Assembly: GCF_018812025.1 (NCBI RefSeq)
Contig: NC_063049.1
Coordinates: 3,596,917-3,660,916 of the forward strand
Direction of reading: 5' to 3'
Origin: Megalobrama amblycephala
Lineage: Eukaryota; Chordata; Actinopteri; Cypriniformes; Xenocyprididae
DNA length: 64,000 nt
Position numbers and translations under genes: made by a program. Position 1 is the stretch's first letter, and every line of letters begins with the position of its first letter. The notes beneath the pieces were generated by a model. It worked only from the letters and a program-made list of their open reading frames with translations. It was not told where the DNA came from and made no database searches. This document shows positions 11,175 through 22,893 of the stretch, one piece after another.

Positions 11175-11800
11175 CCCAGCTAGCACACAACGTCATAAGA
11201 CTTCAATATTCGGTTGCATCTTGGTTGAGACGCAAGGTGACCAAAATTCAATATCAGTTCAACGTCTAATACTAAAATGTTAATTTGATGTACAATACTT
11301 ACGTCATTAGACACTGATATTTTGTTGATTTAAGGTTAGATTGTAAAGTAACCAAAATCCAACATATAGCCAACATTTAAAATTAATGTGAAACTGACAT
11401 CAAATGCTGGCAAGTAGTTAGTCGGTATGGTGAAATCCAAAATCCAACGTCTCAAGTCAACGTCAATTTTGACATCGAATACTGATATTTAATCATCAGG
11501 TATGGCAACCAAAACCCAACGTCTCCTTACCATCATAATGGTAATTCCCGAACAATTTCAAATTCCAAAATCATTTGACATTAGACATCGTGTTGGTTTT
11601 AGGTTGTAGTATTAACTAACTGAAATTCAAACTTAAGCCAACATCTGAAGCCAACATCAAATTAATGTCAAACACTGACATTTAGTCATCAAGTAAAGTA
11701 ACAAAAAATCAACTTCAAGTCAATGTCTCAAGCCAACATTAACTTACAATTGTGTGGACGTAACATATGTCTCTAACCAATGTCAATTTACAGTGTACTT
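11175..11800. repeat. second, more diverged element end with AACGTC repeats
   Basis: Starts with an end-like sequence similar to 9557 and continues with diverged versions of the same sub-terminal repeats (GGTATGG, ACCAAAACCCAACGTCTC). The 10911-11174 spacer is AT-rich with no recognised feature. Confidence 0.6.
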
Positions 11801-12593
11801 TTGTTCATAAGATTATATGGAAGTTTTTGTTTGTTGATAAAAAGTGTTTGTTCATCAAATCAAATCAAATCAAATAAAGACCGCTCAGATTTATAGTGAG
11901 GTTGTTGTATAAAATAAATATCACATTTGTAATTGTGGACAGCCTCACCTTTCAGGTAATGATTCTGGAGGCAGCATTTATGCACAAAGGAAATTCACAA
12001 AAAGGATTGCAGACCGAATTCTGATTGGGCATAAAGGTTATGTCATCTAAAACAAAACAGAGTTTTAGTGATAAGTGAATATTACATTATTCATTTGTCA
12101 TTTTCAATGGTCATTTTCAATGGTCATAGCTGACAACAGCTATCAGGAATGAAATATATACATGAATTTCCAACTGTGTTGTTGTCAATGGATTGGCACT
12201 TGGCAGTTTTGACAGTAAACAGAAGGTTTTTTTTTTTTTTTGTCTGACACTATACCCTACAATGTGCTTGTAATCGTGTGTTATGACTTTATTTTGACCC
12301 ATAATGTTTATTATTAATTAATATCCAATCTTGTTTACAATATAATGCAATTCAAACACTTAGCCCAAACCCGTTAAGACAATGATCAAAACAGTTATTA
12401 TTGATTAGTCGATTCTGGGCTGGAAACATTGCTTATAACAACATAAACTTGTTGATATATGTGTTGGAAAGTACAGTAAGTGCATGAAGACAATGCAAAC
12501 ATTACTACTGTTTATTGTACAGTCTTGTAATTAATGTTTTATTCAATGTATAACTAATTCCTTTGCTTTTTAATTTGGTCTGTTCTTTATATT
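11801..12593. other. AT-rich spacer, no gene seen
   Basis: Holds a short AAATC run near 11856-11876 and a T-run at 12227-12241. No coding frame is supported. Confidence 0.5.
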
Positions 12594-12924
12594 TGTAACG
12601 TGGTCAGTAGATGTGGGAAGAAGGAGGCGGGAACCGGCGAACGTTCAACAAAAGTTTAATTCAAAATAAACAAAGAACAAAACGAAAGTAATGCCGACAG
12701 ACCCTCGCAGACGTCTGCCGGCCACACAAACATAATAAAACATAACATAAAGTCCAGGCCTGGTCCTCTCTCGTCCTCCACGATCGTCGCTCCTCCTTTT
12801 ATGCTCCCGGAGCTCCTCCGTGAGAGACTCGAGGCCGGCGCGCCTCGCAGGTGATCCTCATTATCACTTGCGTCACCGGCCTCGCGCCGTTCCCTCACGG
12901 CTCTCGCCCGCCCTGCTCGTCACA
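12594..12924 (-). mobile_element. solo LTR, minus orientation
   Basis: 331 bp running TGTAAC...GTCACA on the plus strand (so TG...CA in its own orientation), flanked by a perfect ATATT duplication at 12589-12593 and 12925-12929. A second copy of the same family lies at 52614-52934 in the opposite orientation. GC-rich in the middle. The sequence between the duplications is one LTR with no internal region, as expected from LTR-LTR recombination. Confidence 0.9.
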
Positions 12925-12991
12925 ATATTATTATTATTTTTTTTTAAATAAAATAGCTAATCAGATTGATTGCTGCTTTTTACTTGGAATT

Positions 12992-13025
12992 TATATATAT
13001 CTATATATCTATCTATATATCTATA

Positions 13026-13078
<53 letters not shown>
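12992..13078. repeat. TA-rich microsatellite
   Basis: TATATC units pass into a pure (TA)n tract of about 50 bp. Confidence 0.95.
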
Positions 13079-13080
<2 letters not shown>

Positions 13081-13940
13081 GTAAAACTAGAAATCATTTA
13101 ATATCGATCTTATCCATCAATGATGATGGTTCAACTTTGCAGTGTATGGATTTTGTGGATAGCCACATATTCAAATTGAATTTAATGAATTGTTATCATC
13201 TCATATATATAGTTTTTTTTTTTTTTTTTTTTATAAATTGCAAACCCCCATGACCCCATGCCCAAGCCATCACGTAAACGCGGTGATGCCGCGCTATTTG
13301 GTTGTTAAGTCTGACGTCACACGGCATTCTCAAGTGAAATGAGTCCAGGCTTGGACCCGGAAACGGCGTTCCTTACGTAACGACTTAACAAGTGGATTGT
13401 GCCAGGCACTGATCAGGGTATCAGCCACATTCACTTTCATTATATACTGATTCACGACCTAGGGAGCTGAGATGCAGGGTAAGTCATTAAAGCCATCTAA
13501 CGTTAGCCCTGAAAAACAGTTTAAATAAAGTTTAAACACGTAGGTTTTTCATTATTTGTTTGTTTTAACAATTCTTCCGGCTTTTAATCATGAAATTCGT
13601 TCGATTTGATGCTTTTTTCCTTTCTGTTTTTTCAAGCGCATTAGTTATGCAGATGTAATATTCTGCTGTAACGTTCAAGTCGTTTAATCCAAGACATCCA
13701 CTTCCAATCAAACATGGTCATTGCACACTGAGTCCGAAATTCGCATGCGAAACTTTCGCACGTTAAAAAATAAATTCGACCTCACGTTATGTCAATCGCG
13801 TTTGCACACTGCCTCCGAAACTTTTGTCCGTCAAAAAAAATATTCGCATCAGGTTCGATTTTCTGCGTTTTCCGCATCCGTGGCACGCATTTTGAGAGAC
13901 GTTTTGACAATTCAGAGCCACCGTACGCGAACGCAAAAAT
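13079..13940. other. unassigned sequence with a possible first exon
   Basis: Includes a T-run at 13213-13232 and, at 13250-13490, a GC-richer stretch ending ATGCAGGGTAAGTC, which has the look of a short first exon with a strong donor. At 13718-13830 the phrase TTGCACACTG(N)3TCCGAAA is repeated about 80 bp apart, which suggests a small repeat. No firm gene. Confidence 0.3.
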
Positions 13941-13947
13941 CCAGAAT

Positions 13948-14094
13948 GCCAGCTGACAAGTTGATCCACGTTGTCAACAGCACAAAACAGCAGCACTGAA
14001 TGACATACAACGTGAGGAATACAAGAGACCAAATATAAAGTCAGATTGTGCCAGTAGTAAAGCATCAAACAGAGCCACTGACATCCTGAAGTAA
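13948..14094 (+). pseudogene. possible MADF-like fragment
   Basis: One frame reads MPADKLIHVVNSTKQQ. After a stop, an adjacent frame reads LNDIQREEYKRPNIKSD. Together they resemble the start of a MADF/Myb-SANT-like domain (K-L-I-x-x-V ... Y-K ... K-S-D). Frameshifted and without the C-terminal half. Such domains are found in proteins partnered with Harbinger transposases. Weak call from motif shape only. Confidence 0.25.
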
Positions 14095-14799
14095 TCTTTG
14101 AAACGCTCGGATGATGAGGTGAATTCTCCTGTCTCTCTATGCAATCTCGGGATTGAATGGACCCAATACTTCCTGTTTCTTTTTCTCTTTTTAAGAAGAG
14201 AGGAGACAACTTAATTGTGCTCACTGCTGCTTGAAGACTTCATTTTGTATTGTTTTGCGATTTGTTTAAAATATGCCCCAGACAGGGTGGGTGGAGGTGG
14301 CAGGAAAAAAAGCTGTGAATAAAACTGATGTTAATATGTTTTGAAAAATATTCAGTTCCAATAAGGTTGGTGTTAAAATTAAATTATTTTGAAAATGTTC
14401 TGTTCCAATAATGGTAATAATAAAACAAATAAATAAATCTTATTTGTTGTAATCCAGTTCATCTCTTTGTCATTTTTCTGATAAAACCACCAAACATTTG
14501 TAAATTCCATTTTCAAATTAAGTTAAACTATTCTTTTTGCTAATGTCTTAAAATTTAATAATTTGGTGTAGTCTCACATTGGATCTTGATCTCTCTCTGA
14601 TCTTATTGTTAGAGTTTCTTGGTATGTTTTTTTTTTTTTTTTTCTCTCTGAATGTTGATTTTTATTTTACAACAAAATTGAAGGTTTAATGTCATGCCAA
14701 CAAAATCCATACTAACCATATCTTTCTTTAAAGTTGGAATTTGACAGCTTGACAATTTGTTGTTGGTTTTTGACAGATACCGATTTTGATTTTATTTTC
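14095..14799. other. AT-rich spacer, no gene seen
   Basis: No supported coding frame. T-run at 14627-14643. Leads into the 83-bp array. Confidence 0.5.
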
Positions 14800-15372
14800 C
14801 ATCAAAGCGCAATGTCTCAGATGTAGGAGATTGATGTTAGTCTGACGTTGGGTTCTGACATCAACCCAATTTAAATTTTCAACCAAAATGCAACATATGT
14901 TGGACGTAGCAGATTGACGTCAGTCAGACGTTGGTTTCTGACATTAACCAAATTGTAATTTTCCACCAAAATGCAACGTCTGACCAACGTTGGAGATTGA
15001 CGTCAGTCTGACGTTTGGTTATGACGTCAACCAGATTTTCATTTTCAACCAAAATGCAACGTCTTACTAACGTTGGAGATGGACGTCAGTCTGACGTCTG
15101 GTTATGACGTCAACCAGATTTTCATTTTCAACCAAAATGCAACGTCTTACCAACGTTGGAGATTGACGTCAGTCTGACGTTTGGTTATGACGTCAACCAG
15201 ATTTTCATTTTCAACCAAAATGCAATATTTTACCAACGTTGGAGATTGACGTCAGTCTGACGTCTGGTTATGACGTCAACCAGATTTTCATTTTCAACCA
15301 AAATGCAACGTCTTACCAACGTAGTGGTCCAACGTCAATCTGACGTTATATTGACGTCCGGTGCCTGCTGGG
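14800..15372. repeat. 83-bp tandem array at right end of composite
   Basis: CCAGATTTTCATTTTCAACC recurs at 15031, 15114, 15197 and 15280, exactly 83 bp apart, with more diverged units upstream from about 14820. Units carry GACGTCAGTCTGACGT, itself near-palindromic. The array ends in the GTGCCTGCTGGG terminus. Confidence 0.9.
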
Positions 15373-15373
15373 A

Positions 15374-16587
15374 CACCTCAGCATTGCCTTAATCTACATT
15401 TCCTTTCCTTCACCCCCTCTTCCCCCATCTCTTCTCTCTACATGCAGAGATGACCTGAAATTCACCCAAAATCTATATGGTTTATTGTGAACAGTTATCA
15501 TACAACACTATACATGTTTGGTTCATATGAAATGTCTCAGAGCGACTGGTACAAAGGTCTCATTCCCACAGAAGTAAACCAGAAGGTAATAAAGGTTTGA
15601 AGATTTTAGAGATATTTTGCTCTCTGTAATGGGTGTGTCCACCTTCACAGGGTCTTTCATAAATGGCCTTCTGTCCCCAAAAGGTGTAAACTACTCAGTC
15701 TAGAACCCTGATTAATGCAAATTCCCATTGTGAACTCATGTTTCCATTTGAAAGAAGTTTCTGTCTTGCAACTTTCAACCTCCGGAGGACGGACTGGAGC
15801 GTGATCTGGATATGCTGCTGAAGAATGAACCTCTGAGGAGCAGCAGAGAACAAGTTGTAAAGCTTCTGAACTACGCCAAAGAAGCTGAAGACATCTACTG
15901 ACTGCTTTGATGAATCTGCACCCATTAGATTTAGGGAGTGTGTTCCTCCTGAAGCATAAAGAGCACGAGCATCTCTTTCAAGCAGCCTGACCTGCACTCC
16001 TTCATGTTGGAGCCATTATCATGTGACTGACCCCTGCAGTCTTGAAAACAGATGCCCAGCTCCTCCAGCTTGTTCAGAATCAATGAAGATAGGCCAAAGC
16101 AAGTGGGAACCCAGAAAGTGCTCTTTAATCTCTGGAGGTGTTGATGTGGAGACACTTCTGACGTTTGTTCCTGGTGACAGATGTATCAGTCTAAAATGAT
16201 AGCAGAATACTTTGACTGCTTTATTTCTGTCACTATAGTGCTGAGTATTTTCCCACTTATACAAGCAATGAGTTCATTTTGGATTGTTTTCCTCAAGTAG
16301 GTAGTGTGATTTTCACCAGAGTTGATGCGTCTGACACGGTCATTTAAAACTGGATCATATTTTGTAAGATCTTCTGCCTCTTTCAGAAACTGCTGTTGTT
16401 TGGCCTGTTGATGGAGTCTGCTGATCCTCGGAGAGCAAGGTTTCTTTCAGACAATGATTGAATGATGCTGATCAAGTGTTTGAGTCCCTCTCTCCATCGA
16501 TCTGCTCTGATTGAGAGAGCTGTCGCAGTGTGGTCTGCTGATTTTCCTGCTTTACAGTTTTTTATTCACTTTGGTACTATTTTCACA
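15374..16587 (-). mobile_element. large repeat copy A with hAT remnant
   Basis: From CCTCAGCATTGCCTTAATCT the sequence matches 33843 onward and 62406 onward up to about 15765. It then jumps directly to sequence that in copy B lies at about 36834-37630. Copy A is therefore an internally deleted relative of copy B. The second part encodes a minus-strand hAT transposase remnant. Confidence 0.8.
15695..16240 (-). pseudogene. ZMYM1-like hAT transposase remnant
   Basis: Minus-strand pieces in shifting frames read ILNKLEELGICFQDCRGQSH, DNGSNMKECRSG, LLERDARALYASGGTHSLNL and SFFGVVQKLYNLFSAAPQRF. These match the central RNase H-like (catalytic) region of hAT-family proteins annotated as zinc finger MYM-type protein 1-like in fish. 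Frameshifts and missing N- and C-terminal parts make it a pseudogene. A parallel remnant with the same order lies at 36830-37310. Confidence 0.75.
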
Positions 16588-16959
16588 TGTAAAGGCCCTT
16601 TCACACATGACGCGGTATGCGCTGTGCTATGAAACCCATTCATTTCAATGGTTTGTGCCACGTGAGGACGGTTTGTTGATGCATCGACCAAAGCACAGCT
16701 TGCACACTTGCCCCGGTCAAAGTTCAAAATAGTTCAACTTTTGCCGCTGCGCTCTGTGACGATTACCCGTGCAGCCAATAGAAACGGGGCATCCAAACAA
16801 GTGTAGAAAGCAAAATGGACAAAAAGATTGTACTTTGTGTGTCGGATATGATACTGTAGCTGTATGAGCTGTATGATAAGTTTATGCTCCTATAGACATC
16901 AGAAGAAAAGCTGTGACATGGAAACACATATCAATTCAAGTTGGCATGTCAGGTGTGTT
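16588..16959. other. possible MITE end, no gene
   Basis: Begins AAAGGCCCTTTCACACATGA exactly where similarity of copy A to copy B stops, so another element probably starts here, but a matching right end was not found. Confidence 0.35.
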
Positions 16960-18198
16960 TTAAAGGTCCCGTTCTTCGTGATCCCATGTTTCAAACTTTA
17001 GTTGGTGTGTAATGTTGTTGTTAGAGTATAAATAAAATCTGTAAAATGTTAAAGCTCAAAGTTCAATGCCAAGCGAGATATTTTATTTAACAGAAGTCGC
17101 CTACATCGAACGGCCAGTTTGGACTACATCCCTCTACTTCCTTCTTTAATGACGTCACTAAAACAGTTTTTTGACTAACCTCCTCCCACAGGAATACACA
17201 AAAAAGGGGGCGTGGTCTTGTTGCGCTCCCACGGAGAAGAGCAAGAGTTGCGTTTGTAGAGTGTGTTTGTCGCCATGTCGTCGAAACGCTGTTACCCATA
17301 CGGAAATGTAATATATGTACATATATGAAATTTACATATATGAAATATATAAACATATATGGTGAAAACATATATGAAACCTATTCGAAAATGGAACAAT
17401 TTCATATATTGACATATAAAACTAGCCCATATAAATATATGTTTATATATGTATAAAACAGTCTTATATACATATATGTCACATATATAAATATCAATAT
17501 ACATGACATATTTCTTTGTATAAATGTTCAATATACAAATTACACATATATGTATAGCATATTGCTCACAATGCACATGGCCTTAAATGTTAAACGGTGC
17601 AGTTAGGAAAAATAGAATACAGTAAAAGAGTTAAAACATTAAATCTTTATTAAAAGATTACATTATAAAATAAATAAATAAATAAGTTGTGCAAAATTTG
17701 AAATCTAATGAACACACAACAAAAGCCCAGAACATGAAAATCCACCAACAGGGGCCTGTACCATGAAGCTGGATAAGTTTCAGATTAGTTTGGCCCAATC
17801 CTGGGTTTTAGGTACCATGAAAGTGACTTGGCTTTTAGCGGTGTTCATCACCATAATAACTTGCACCCCACGGCTAACCTTTCAACCGGTAATAAAATTG
17901 TCTGGCTTTAATAATAATTACTTAGAATTATTATATGATTTATATTATATGATATTATTATTAATTCATTAAACAAGCGATTTTAGTTAAAATTTTAGTT
18001 TAGCAGTTATTATTAAGCATTTAGTTCCAATGAATATTAATATATACAGATCATATGTAATATAAATAAGCTGTAAATAAGCTTTAAATATGATATGACC
18101 TTACATGTTTGAGTCTCTATCGCTATTATCAACTATACAAACTAACTTCACACGTTACTAATCCTATAACACTGAGTTTGTATGCTGTTCATTTTTTA

Positions 18199-20200
18199 AG
18201 TTTTAGAGTCTTTTTGGATGTCCACAGCTCAATGACCTTTTGATTAATAGCAACCCTTAGTTGGCCCCTGGTGGTTCCAGGAGATCTCTGGATCCCTGCA
18301 TCTGTAAAAAAGACAAAGAAATATCTTTTAGTTTTACAACATTTATCTAAGGACATCCAAATTATAATCCCCTAAAACACATTAAATGAACACGGGCATA
18401 CTTCGTTAGGTAGATAAACTAAATGTTACTGAAATTTAGGCATTTTTCAGAACCAGGGGTAATCTCAATTCTATTTTATACCCCTTCGCCCTTCCCCTTG
18501 AAACAGAGTGGCAATGTGTAGGGGTGAAAATATTCCCCTAAGAAATGGGAAACCACTACAACACGTCATCATAGATTCTTTTATTAGTGTCCTGTAACAT
18601 TTAACCAGTATGAACAGCAATGAAGTGCGCATATCAACAGAAATCAGGCGTGAGCACATTAAACAGATTACTCACTCACAACATTTTTTTGCGTTGTATT
18701 TTGGACGGGCTCGGTTTCAGTTAGAAAACGTATGAGCCTTCGAGTTTCCCAAGACTGGTGAAGCCGCCTTTCCATCAGGCCAAGCCGTTTGTTTAACCAT
18801 TGCATTTCGTGCCGAGTCGACCGGTACGGATATGGTTTCGTTTTCTACTGTGGCGCTGCGATAACGGAGCTCTTTGCAAAGTAATACAAATGAGTTAGTT
18901 GTTGCCTTGGTAACGCAAGAGTTTACAGCCGATACGAGATGTGTTCACATCATTCAAATAGCACGTTTAGCAAGCTACGGAGAAACTGGCAGCCAGGTAA
19001 CACATAAGTGATCAATCCTGTGTGGAAATATCAATACCATGATCACTACACACATTCTAGCAGCACGGTAGTCTGTGTATGCAGGGAAATTTCTCATACG
19101 AAAAATCTTCGTTTGAAAGGCTATCTGGCCCTTTCCCTAACCTCTACCACTCCAGCCAAAAGAGAATCGAGACACCCCTACCCCTTCTTGTGAACGCACA
19201 AAATGAAGGGGTAGGGGTAGAAATGGGATTGGGCCTAAGTGTCATGACACTGATACACCAAGATGACACTGATAAATTCTCATGGTTTACTGTGACATTT
19301 GGTTCAACAGTTTTAACAAATGAGCCCAATTAAAAAAATAATATACATACTCATTATTGCATAAATTTTTGTTCTGTCCAAGGCCTCTTTTGTTTCCCCA
19401 GGGCTTGCTTTTTTTAGACTTGCCACCTAAGAAAGAGCAACATAACAGTTTAGAACAAAATCAGAACTCACTCCACTCCTATCTAACTACTCAACTATAA
19501 ATTACATTTTTCAACTTAATTCTTGGACAGCCTGCTTCAGTAAAATGGTGATAATGTAAATAGTACACCTCAAATTATTTATATTTTAATGTAAATGTGT
19601 GTACATATATCTGTAAATATGCCAGAATTGCTATAATAGGACTTTTTTTTTTTTTTAAGTTTTTTATTTTATTTTGACCTCTTACCCAAAGACTTCAGAT
19701 ATTAAGTTCAATCTACATAATTACCAAAATATAATAATAATTATACAGACACATGCACACACTATGACCAATCACATACCTCTGAGATTGCGCTTTAGCA
19801 AAAGTGTCAAAATACTCCAAGAAGAAGCATGCCATAGCAGTGGGGCTGTTTGCATGACCACAACACAAATTCCTGAGCCCGGGTGAATTTCAAGCTGTGA
19901 GGAAAGGCAAACATGAATCAATATTAAAGTTATATTAATAAATAGAACATTGCTTTATCAAAAAGTGTTTAGGGGGCCTGATACAATTTAGCTTTGCATC
20001 ACATATTTTCAATACTATTACTACAATTATTAATAAATAATAATAATTATACTTAACAATATATGAAGTTAAATATCTGCTTCCGCCAGAACAACTTCCT
20101 TATTCTTAAAAAGCTTGGCCTGCATTTTCTTTTGCTCAGAAGTTTTGGACTGGACTGATGTTGAGTCCTCGTTGGTTTTTCTAGGGTGGACTCTCTCTCT
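18199..20200 (-). other. exon-like coding fragments inside the 4.8-kb element
   Basis: Three minus-strand segments look like spliced coding pieces. 18303-18199 follows TTTTTTACAG and reads GIQRSPGTTRGQLRVAINQK to a stop. 19895-19783 is open over about 37 codons (LEIHPGSGICVVVMQ...) and is followed by a GTATGTG donor-like site. 20200-20061 follows TTTTCCCACAG and reads TSEQKKMQAKLFKNKEVVLA to a stop. A KRPWTEQKFMQ stretch near 19380, interrupted upstream by a stop, resembles a Myb-like motif of fish transposon proteins. They could be exons of the element's own genes. No catalytic motif was found. Confidence 0.35.
18455..19236. mobile_element. MITE nested in the 4.8-kb element
   Basis: Left end AGGGGTAATCTCAATTCTAT and right end (reverse complement AGGCCCAATCCCATTTCTAC) share an imperfect inverted match continuing through TACCCCTTC. 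No transposase. Target duplication not resolved. Confidence 0.55.
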
Positions 20201-20267
20201 GTGGGAAAAAGGGGAAAACAAAATGTAGAATCTAAAGTTACAACTAGGGCTATGATATTTTTAAATG

Positions 20268-20502
20268 CCCCTGGTTTCACAGACAAGGCTTAAGCTAGCC
20301 CTAGACTAAAATGCATGTTTGAGCTGTTTTAACTGAAAGAAACTTACTAATACATCTTAAATCATGTCTAAGCCATTGTTCCGTCTCAAGATAGTTTTTT
20401 TTTTTTTTTTTTTTTTTTCAAATATACGTTTATAAAAGCTACTTAAATATTAATATTGAACTAAGGCCTAATCCTGGCTTAGGCCTGTCTGTGAAACACA
20501 GT
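20268..20502. mobile_element. 235-bp MITE
   Basis: CCCTGGTTTCACAGACAAGG at the left is inverted by GCCTGTCTGTGAAACACAG at the right, with AAGC/GCTT continuing the pairing. A 22-base T-run sits in the middle (20396-20418). Confidence 0.7.
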
Positions 20503-22103
20503 GTAGTTAACAGTCATGCACTTTTATTTCTCCACTATGTGTCTGACAGCTAAAACATAACTTTTTAAACATATTATTCTCACATAAACATTTGAAGATC
20601 ATAGAATTATGCACTTCATTGTAGTAATCTACTCGTACTTAACGTTAGCTGTTAAATATGAACATACAACGCACACAATTATGCAGTAATAGAGCAATTT
20701 AAAAACCTAATAGTTAAACACGGTTATTTTCTGCTCATTTAACTGATCTGTAGCCTATAGCTGCGCTAATGTTATCCAGTACCTTGGTAAATCAATGGCT
20801 CATGCAGTATAGCGATCATTTAAAATGTATTCTCCGTGCAATATCAATATGTGAATTATAATTTAAAAAAAAAAATCAGAAATTACCTGCAACTTTATGC
20901 GCCATTGCCTCATACAAATGCCATCCGCATTGAGGTTTTTTCTTCAGTCCACCTCTCCACTCGGTTAAATATACAGATCTGTCATCTTGTCCGTCCAAAA
21001 AATCATCATTATTTTATCTAAGTTTTTTATGTGTGATGTTGGAACAATGCTCCAACTTTAATTCCGTTTCTCGTTTCCACTCGACAAAAGCGAACATGTT
21101 CATCCCGGTTCATCCGTTGGTCTCGATCCTGAAATGCGCGTAATTTGGCGGTCTTTTGATTACGTTTGAATTTGGGCGCGCGCAATGACGTAACTACTGC
21201 GCAGCATTCTAAATGCAAGGCCTGAAATGCAGACTGAAAGTGTTTCTATCATTTTTTGTTTGTTTGTTTGTTTGTTTTTGGGTCAAATCTAAACGCTTTA
21301 TTCAATAGTAAGCATTAAGTATACTATTTTCATTACCTCTTGGTTAGGTCACAGTAATAACAACAACAAAATTAATTTAAACCATACAAATTCATTAAAT
21401 AAGTAATTTAATTAAAATTATTTGAAGTTGGGTTAGTTGGGTTAAATTGCATTTGTTTTTTACAGCAGTTTTTATGAGATTTTTTAAGATAAGGTAAAAT
21501 AAATAATGTAAAATAAATCAAGTTTTTAAAATATTGTGCTAATTCTAAAATGGGATAGAAATTTAAATGAAATGTGGATTGTGTAGACTTGTTAAAAGTT
21601 CAGTCTGTTCAAATAATGAAAACATAAGGAGTATGTTAGTAACAGAAGGGAAACAAGCATGTAAAATGTTTTTATGTATGTTGTGTAAATAAATTGGCAT
21701 ATATAAATTAAACATATCTGTGACATATATGGTCATAACATATAATATTATATAAACAAAAATCATATAAATAGTATAAATATATGTCAATATATTTATT
21801 TAATATGGACATTTTTTATAAGTTATAAACATATATTGGCATATATAAATTAAACATATATATGTGACATATATGGTCATAACATATAATATTATATAAA
21901 CAAAAATCATATACATGGTATTAATATATGTCAATATATTGATTTAATATGGAAATTTTATATATGTTATAAACATATATCAACATATATCTAGAGATAT
22001 GTATATATGTGATAGCAATATATTGTCATATATTTTGCATATATGACAGTGTCACTTGCGATATAGGGACATATATGTCATATATTACATTTCCGTATGG
22101 GTA

Positions 22104-22254
22104 TTTTCATCCTGCAGTCCAATCACCTTTGTTTGGCCTTCCCAGGGACGCTGTACTTAGAGATCAATGGTTACAATTTATGTTTAACTTGGTTCCCGAA
22201 AATTATAATTGTGGTATCCTTACTGCAATAGTTAATGTTGGACTGCAGTGCACA
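22104..22254 (+). pseudogene. THAP-domain fragment
   Basis: The plus-strand frame after the 4.8-kb insertion reads HPAVQSPLFGLPRDAVLRDQ then WLQFMFNLVPENYN. L-F-x-L-P-(x)n-R-x-x-W matches the central part of THAP zinc-finger DNA-binding domains. The N-terminal Cys pair is lost to the insertion side and the rest decays. THAP domains are typical of P-like and Kolobok-like transposases, in keeping with the TTAA ends of the host element. Confidence 0.6.
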
Positions 22255-22893
22255 TAATGGCCACAAGAGGGCACTATGTTTATGTATATGGCTGTTTTCC
22301 GTATGAGGTACTCTTCTGAGTGAATGCTAACGTTGTACATTTTCTGTCGCTGCTTGTGGAGATTAAAGAGTTCAGTCTCTCGGGAATTATTGTCTTTTGT
22401 GTTCATTCGGCACGACACCACAATGATCCACAAGTAAAACTATGTGCAGCACACGTTATGGTAAGAGGCGTGACCTTTCCGGGCAAGATGCGCTCTCTAT
22501 GGCTCTGGGTTCGCTAAGCTGCTGTCGAATCACAACACAGGAACCGCTGGCACAATCAGAACTCGTTACGTATTTCTGAAGGAGGGACTTCATAGAACAA
22601 GGAAGTCATCAGCCCGTTTTTATGACAGTGGAAACAGCGGTATACAGATAAGTAAATTATGTGAAAAATACTGTGTTTTTTTACACGCGAAACATGAACA
22701 CATGTTATATTGCACACTATAAACACAATCAAAGCTTCAAAAAAAACACGAAAAACGGGACCTTTAAGTCAGGTAGCATGTTGGTAGACAATATGTGTTA
22801 ACATAGCTTAGGTTTCGATAAGTGTTCCCCATGGATAGCTCTATACCTTCTAGAGGTATTGTTTCAGAGGAACAATTTTCAAATGTGTTATTA

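Larger units (their letters stand above)
9557..15372. mobile_element. composite bounded by CCCAGCAGGCAC inverted ends
   Basis: CCCAGCAGGCAC at 9557-9568 is exactly inverted at 15361-15372. Inside the left end is a degrading 191-bp tandem array; inside the right end, an unrelated-looking 83-bp array. Both are rich in AACGTC/GACGTT. A second left-type end (CCCAGCTAGCACACAACGTC) occurs at 11175, so two related elements may be fused. The right flank matches the large repeat (copy A), while the left flank does not match the corresponding part of copies B and C, so this is not one clean insertion. No transposase is seen. Confidence 0.55.
17295..22101. mobile_element. 4,807-bp inverted-repeat element with TA duplication
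   Basis: Starts CCCATACGGAAATGTAATAT and ends with its reverse complement. Flanked by TA (17293-17294, 22102-22103). The uninterrupted site is present in the window at 36000-36001 (ATGAAAATAACAGC), proving a 2-bp TA duplication. Both sub-terminal regions (17300-17560 and 21690-22090) are dense in ATATATG/CATATAT motifs, likely transposase-binding or structural repeats. The interior holds two smaller MITEs and scattered coding-like segments. TA duplication fits Tc1/mariner-like or ISL2EU-type elements; the family is not assigned. Confidence 0.85.
16964..22763 (-). mobile_element. TTAA-flanked THAP-type element, copy 1 (split)
   Basis: Ends AGGTCCCGTTCTTCGTG and CACGAAAAACGGGACCT are inverted and each is directly flanked by TTAA (16960-16963 and 22764-22767). 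TTAA duplication plus a THAP-domain remnant inside points to a Kolobok-like superfamily, with piggyBac-like as the alternative. About 991 bp long without the 4,807-bp insertion at 17295. A second, shorter copy in the opposite orientation lies at 35612-36287. Confidence 0.8.

Noticed and set aside
12851..13253. Open frames across the TA tract
   Set aside because: Products are Tyr/Ile repeats from a microsatellite.
17763..17972. Plus-strand frame with hydrophobic residues near 17763
   Set aside because: Inside the 4.8-kb element in AT-rich repeat DNA (GGGCCTGTACCATGAAGCTGG-type repeat). No motif or splice support.
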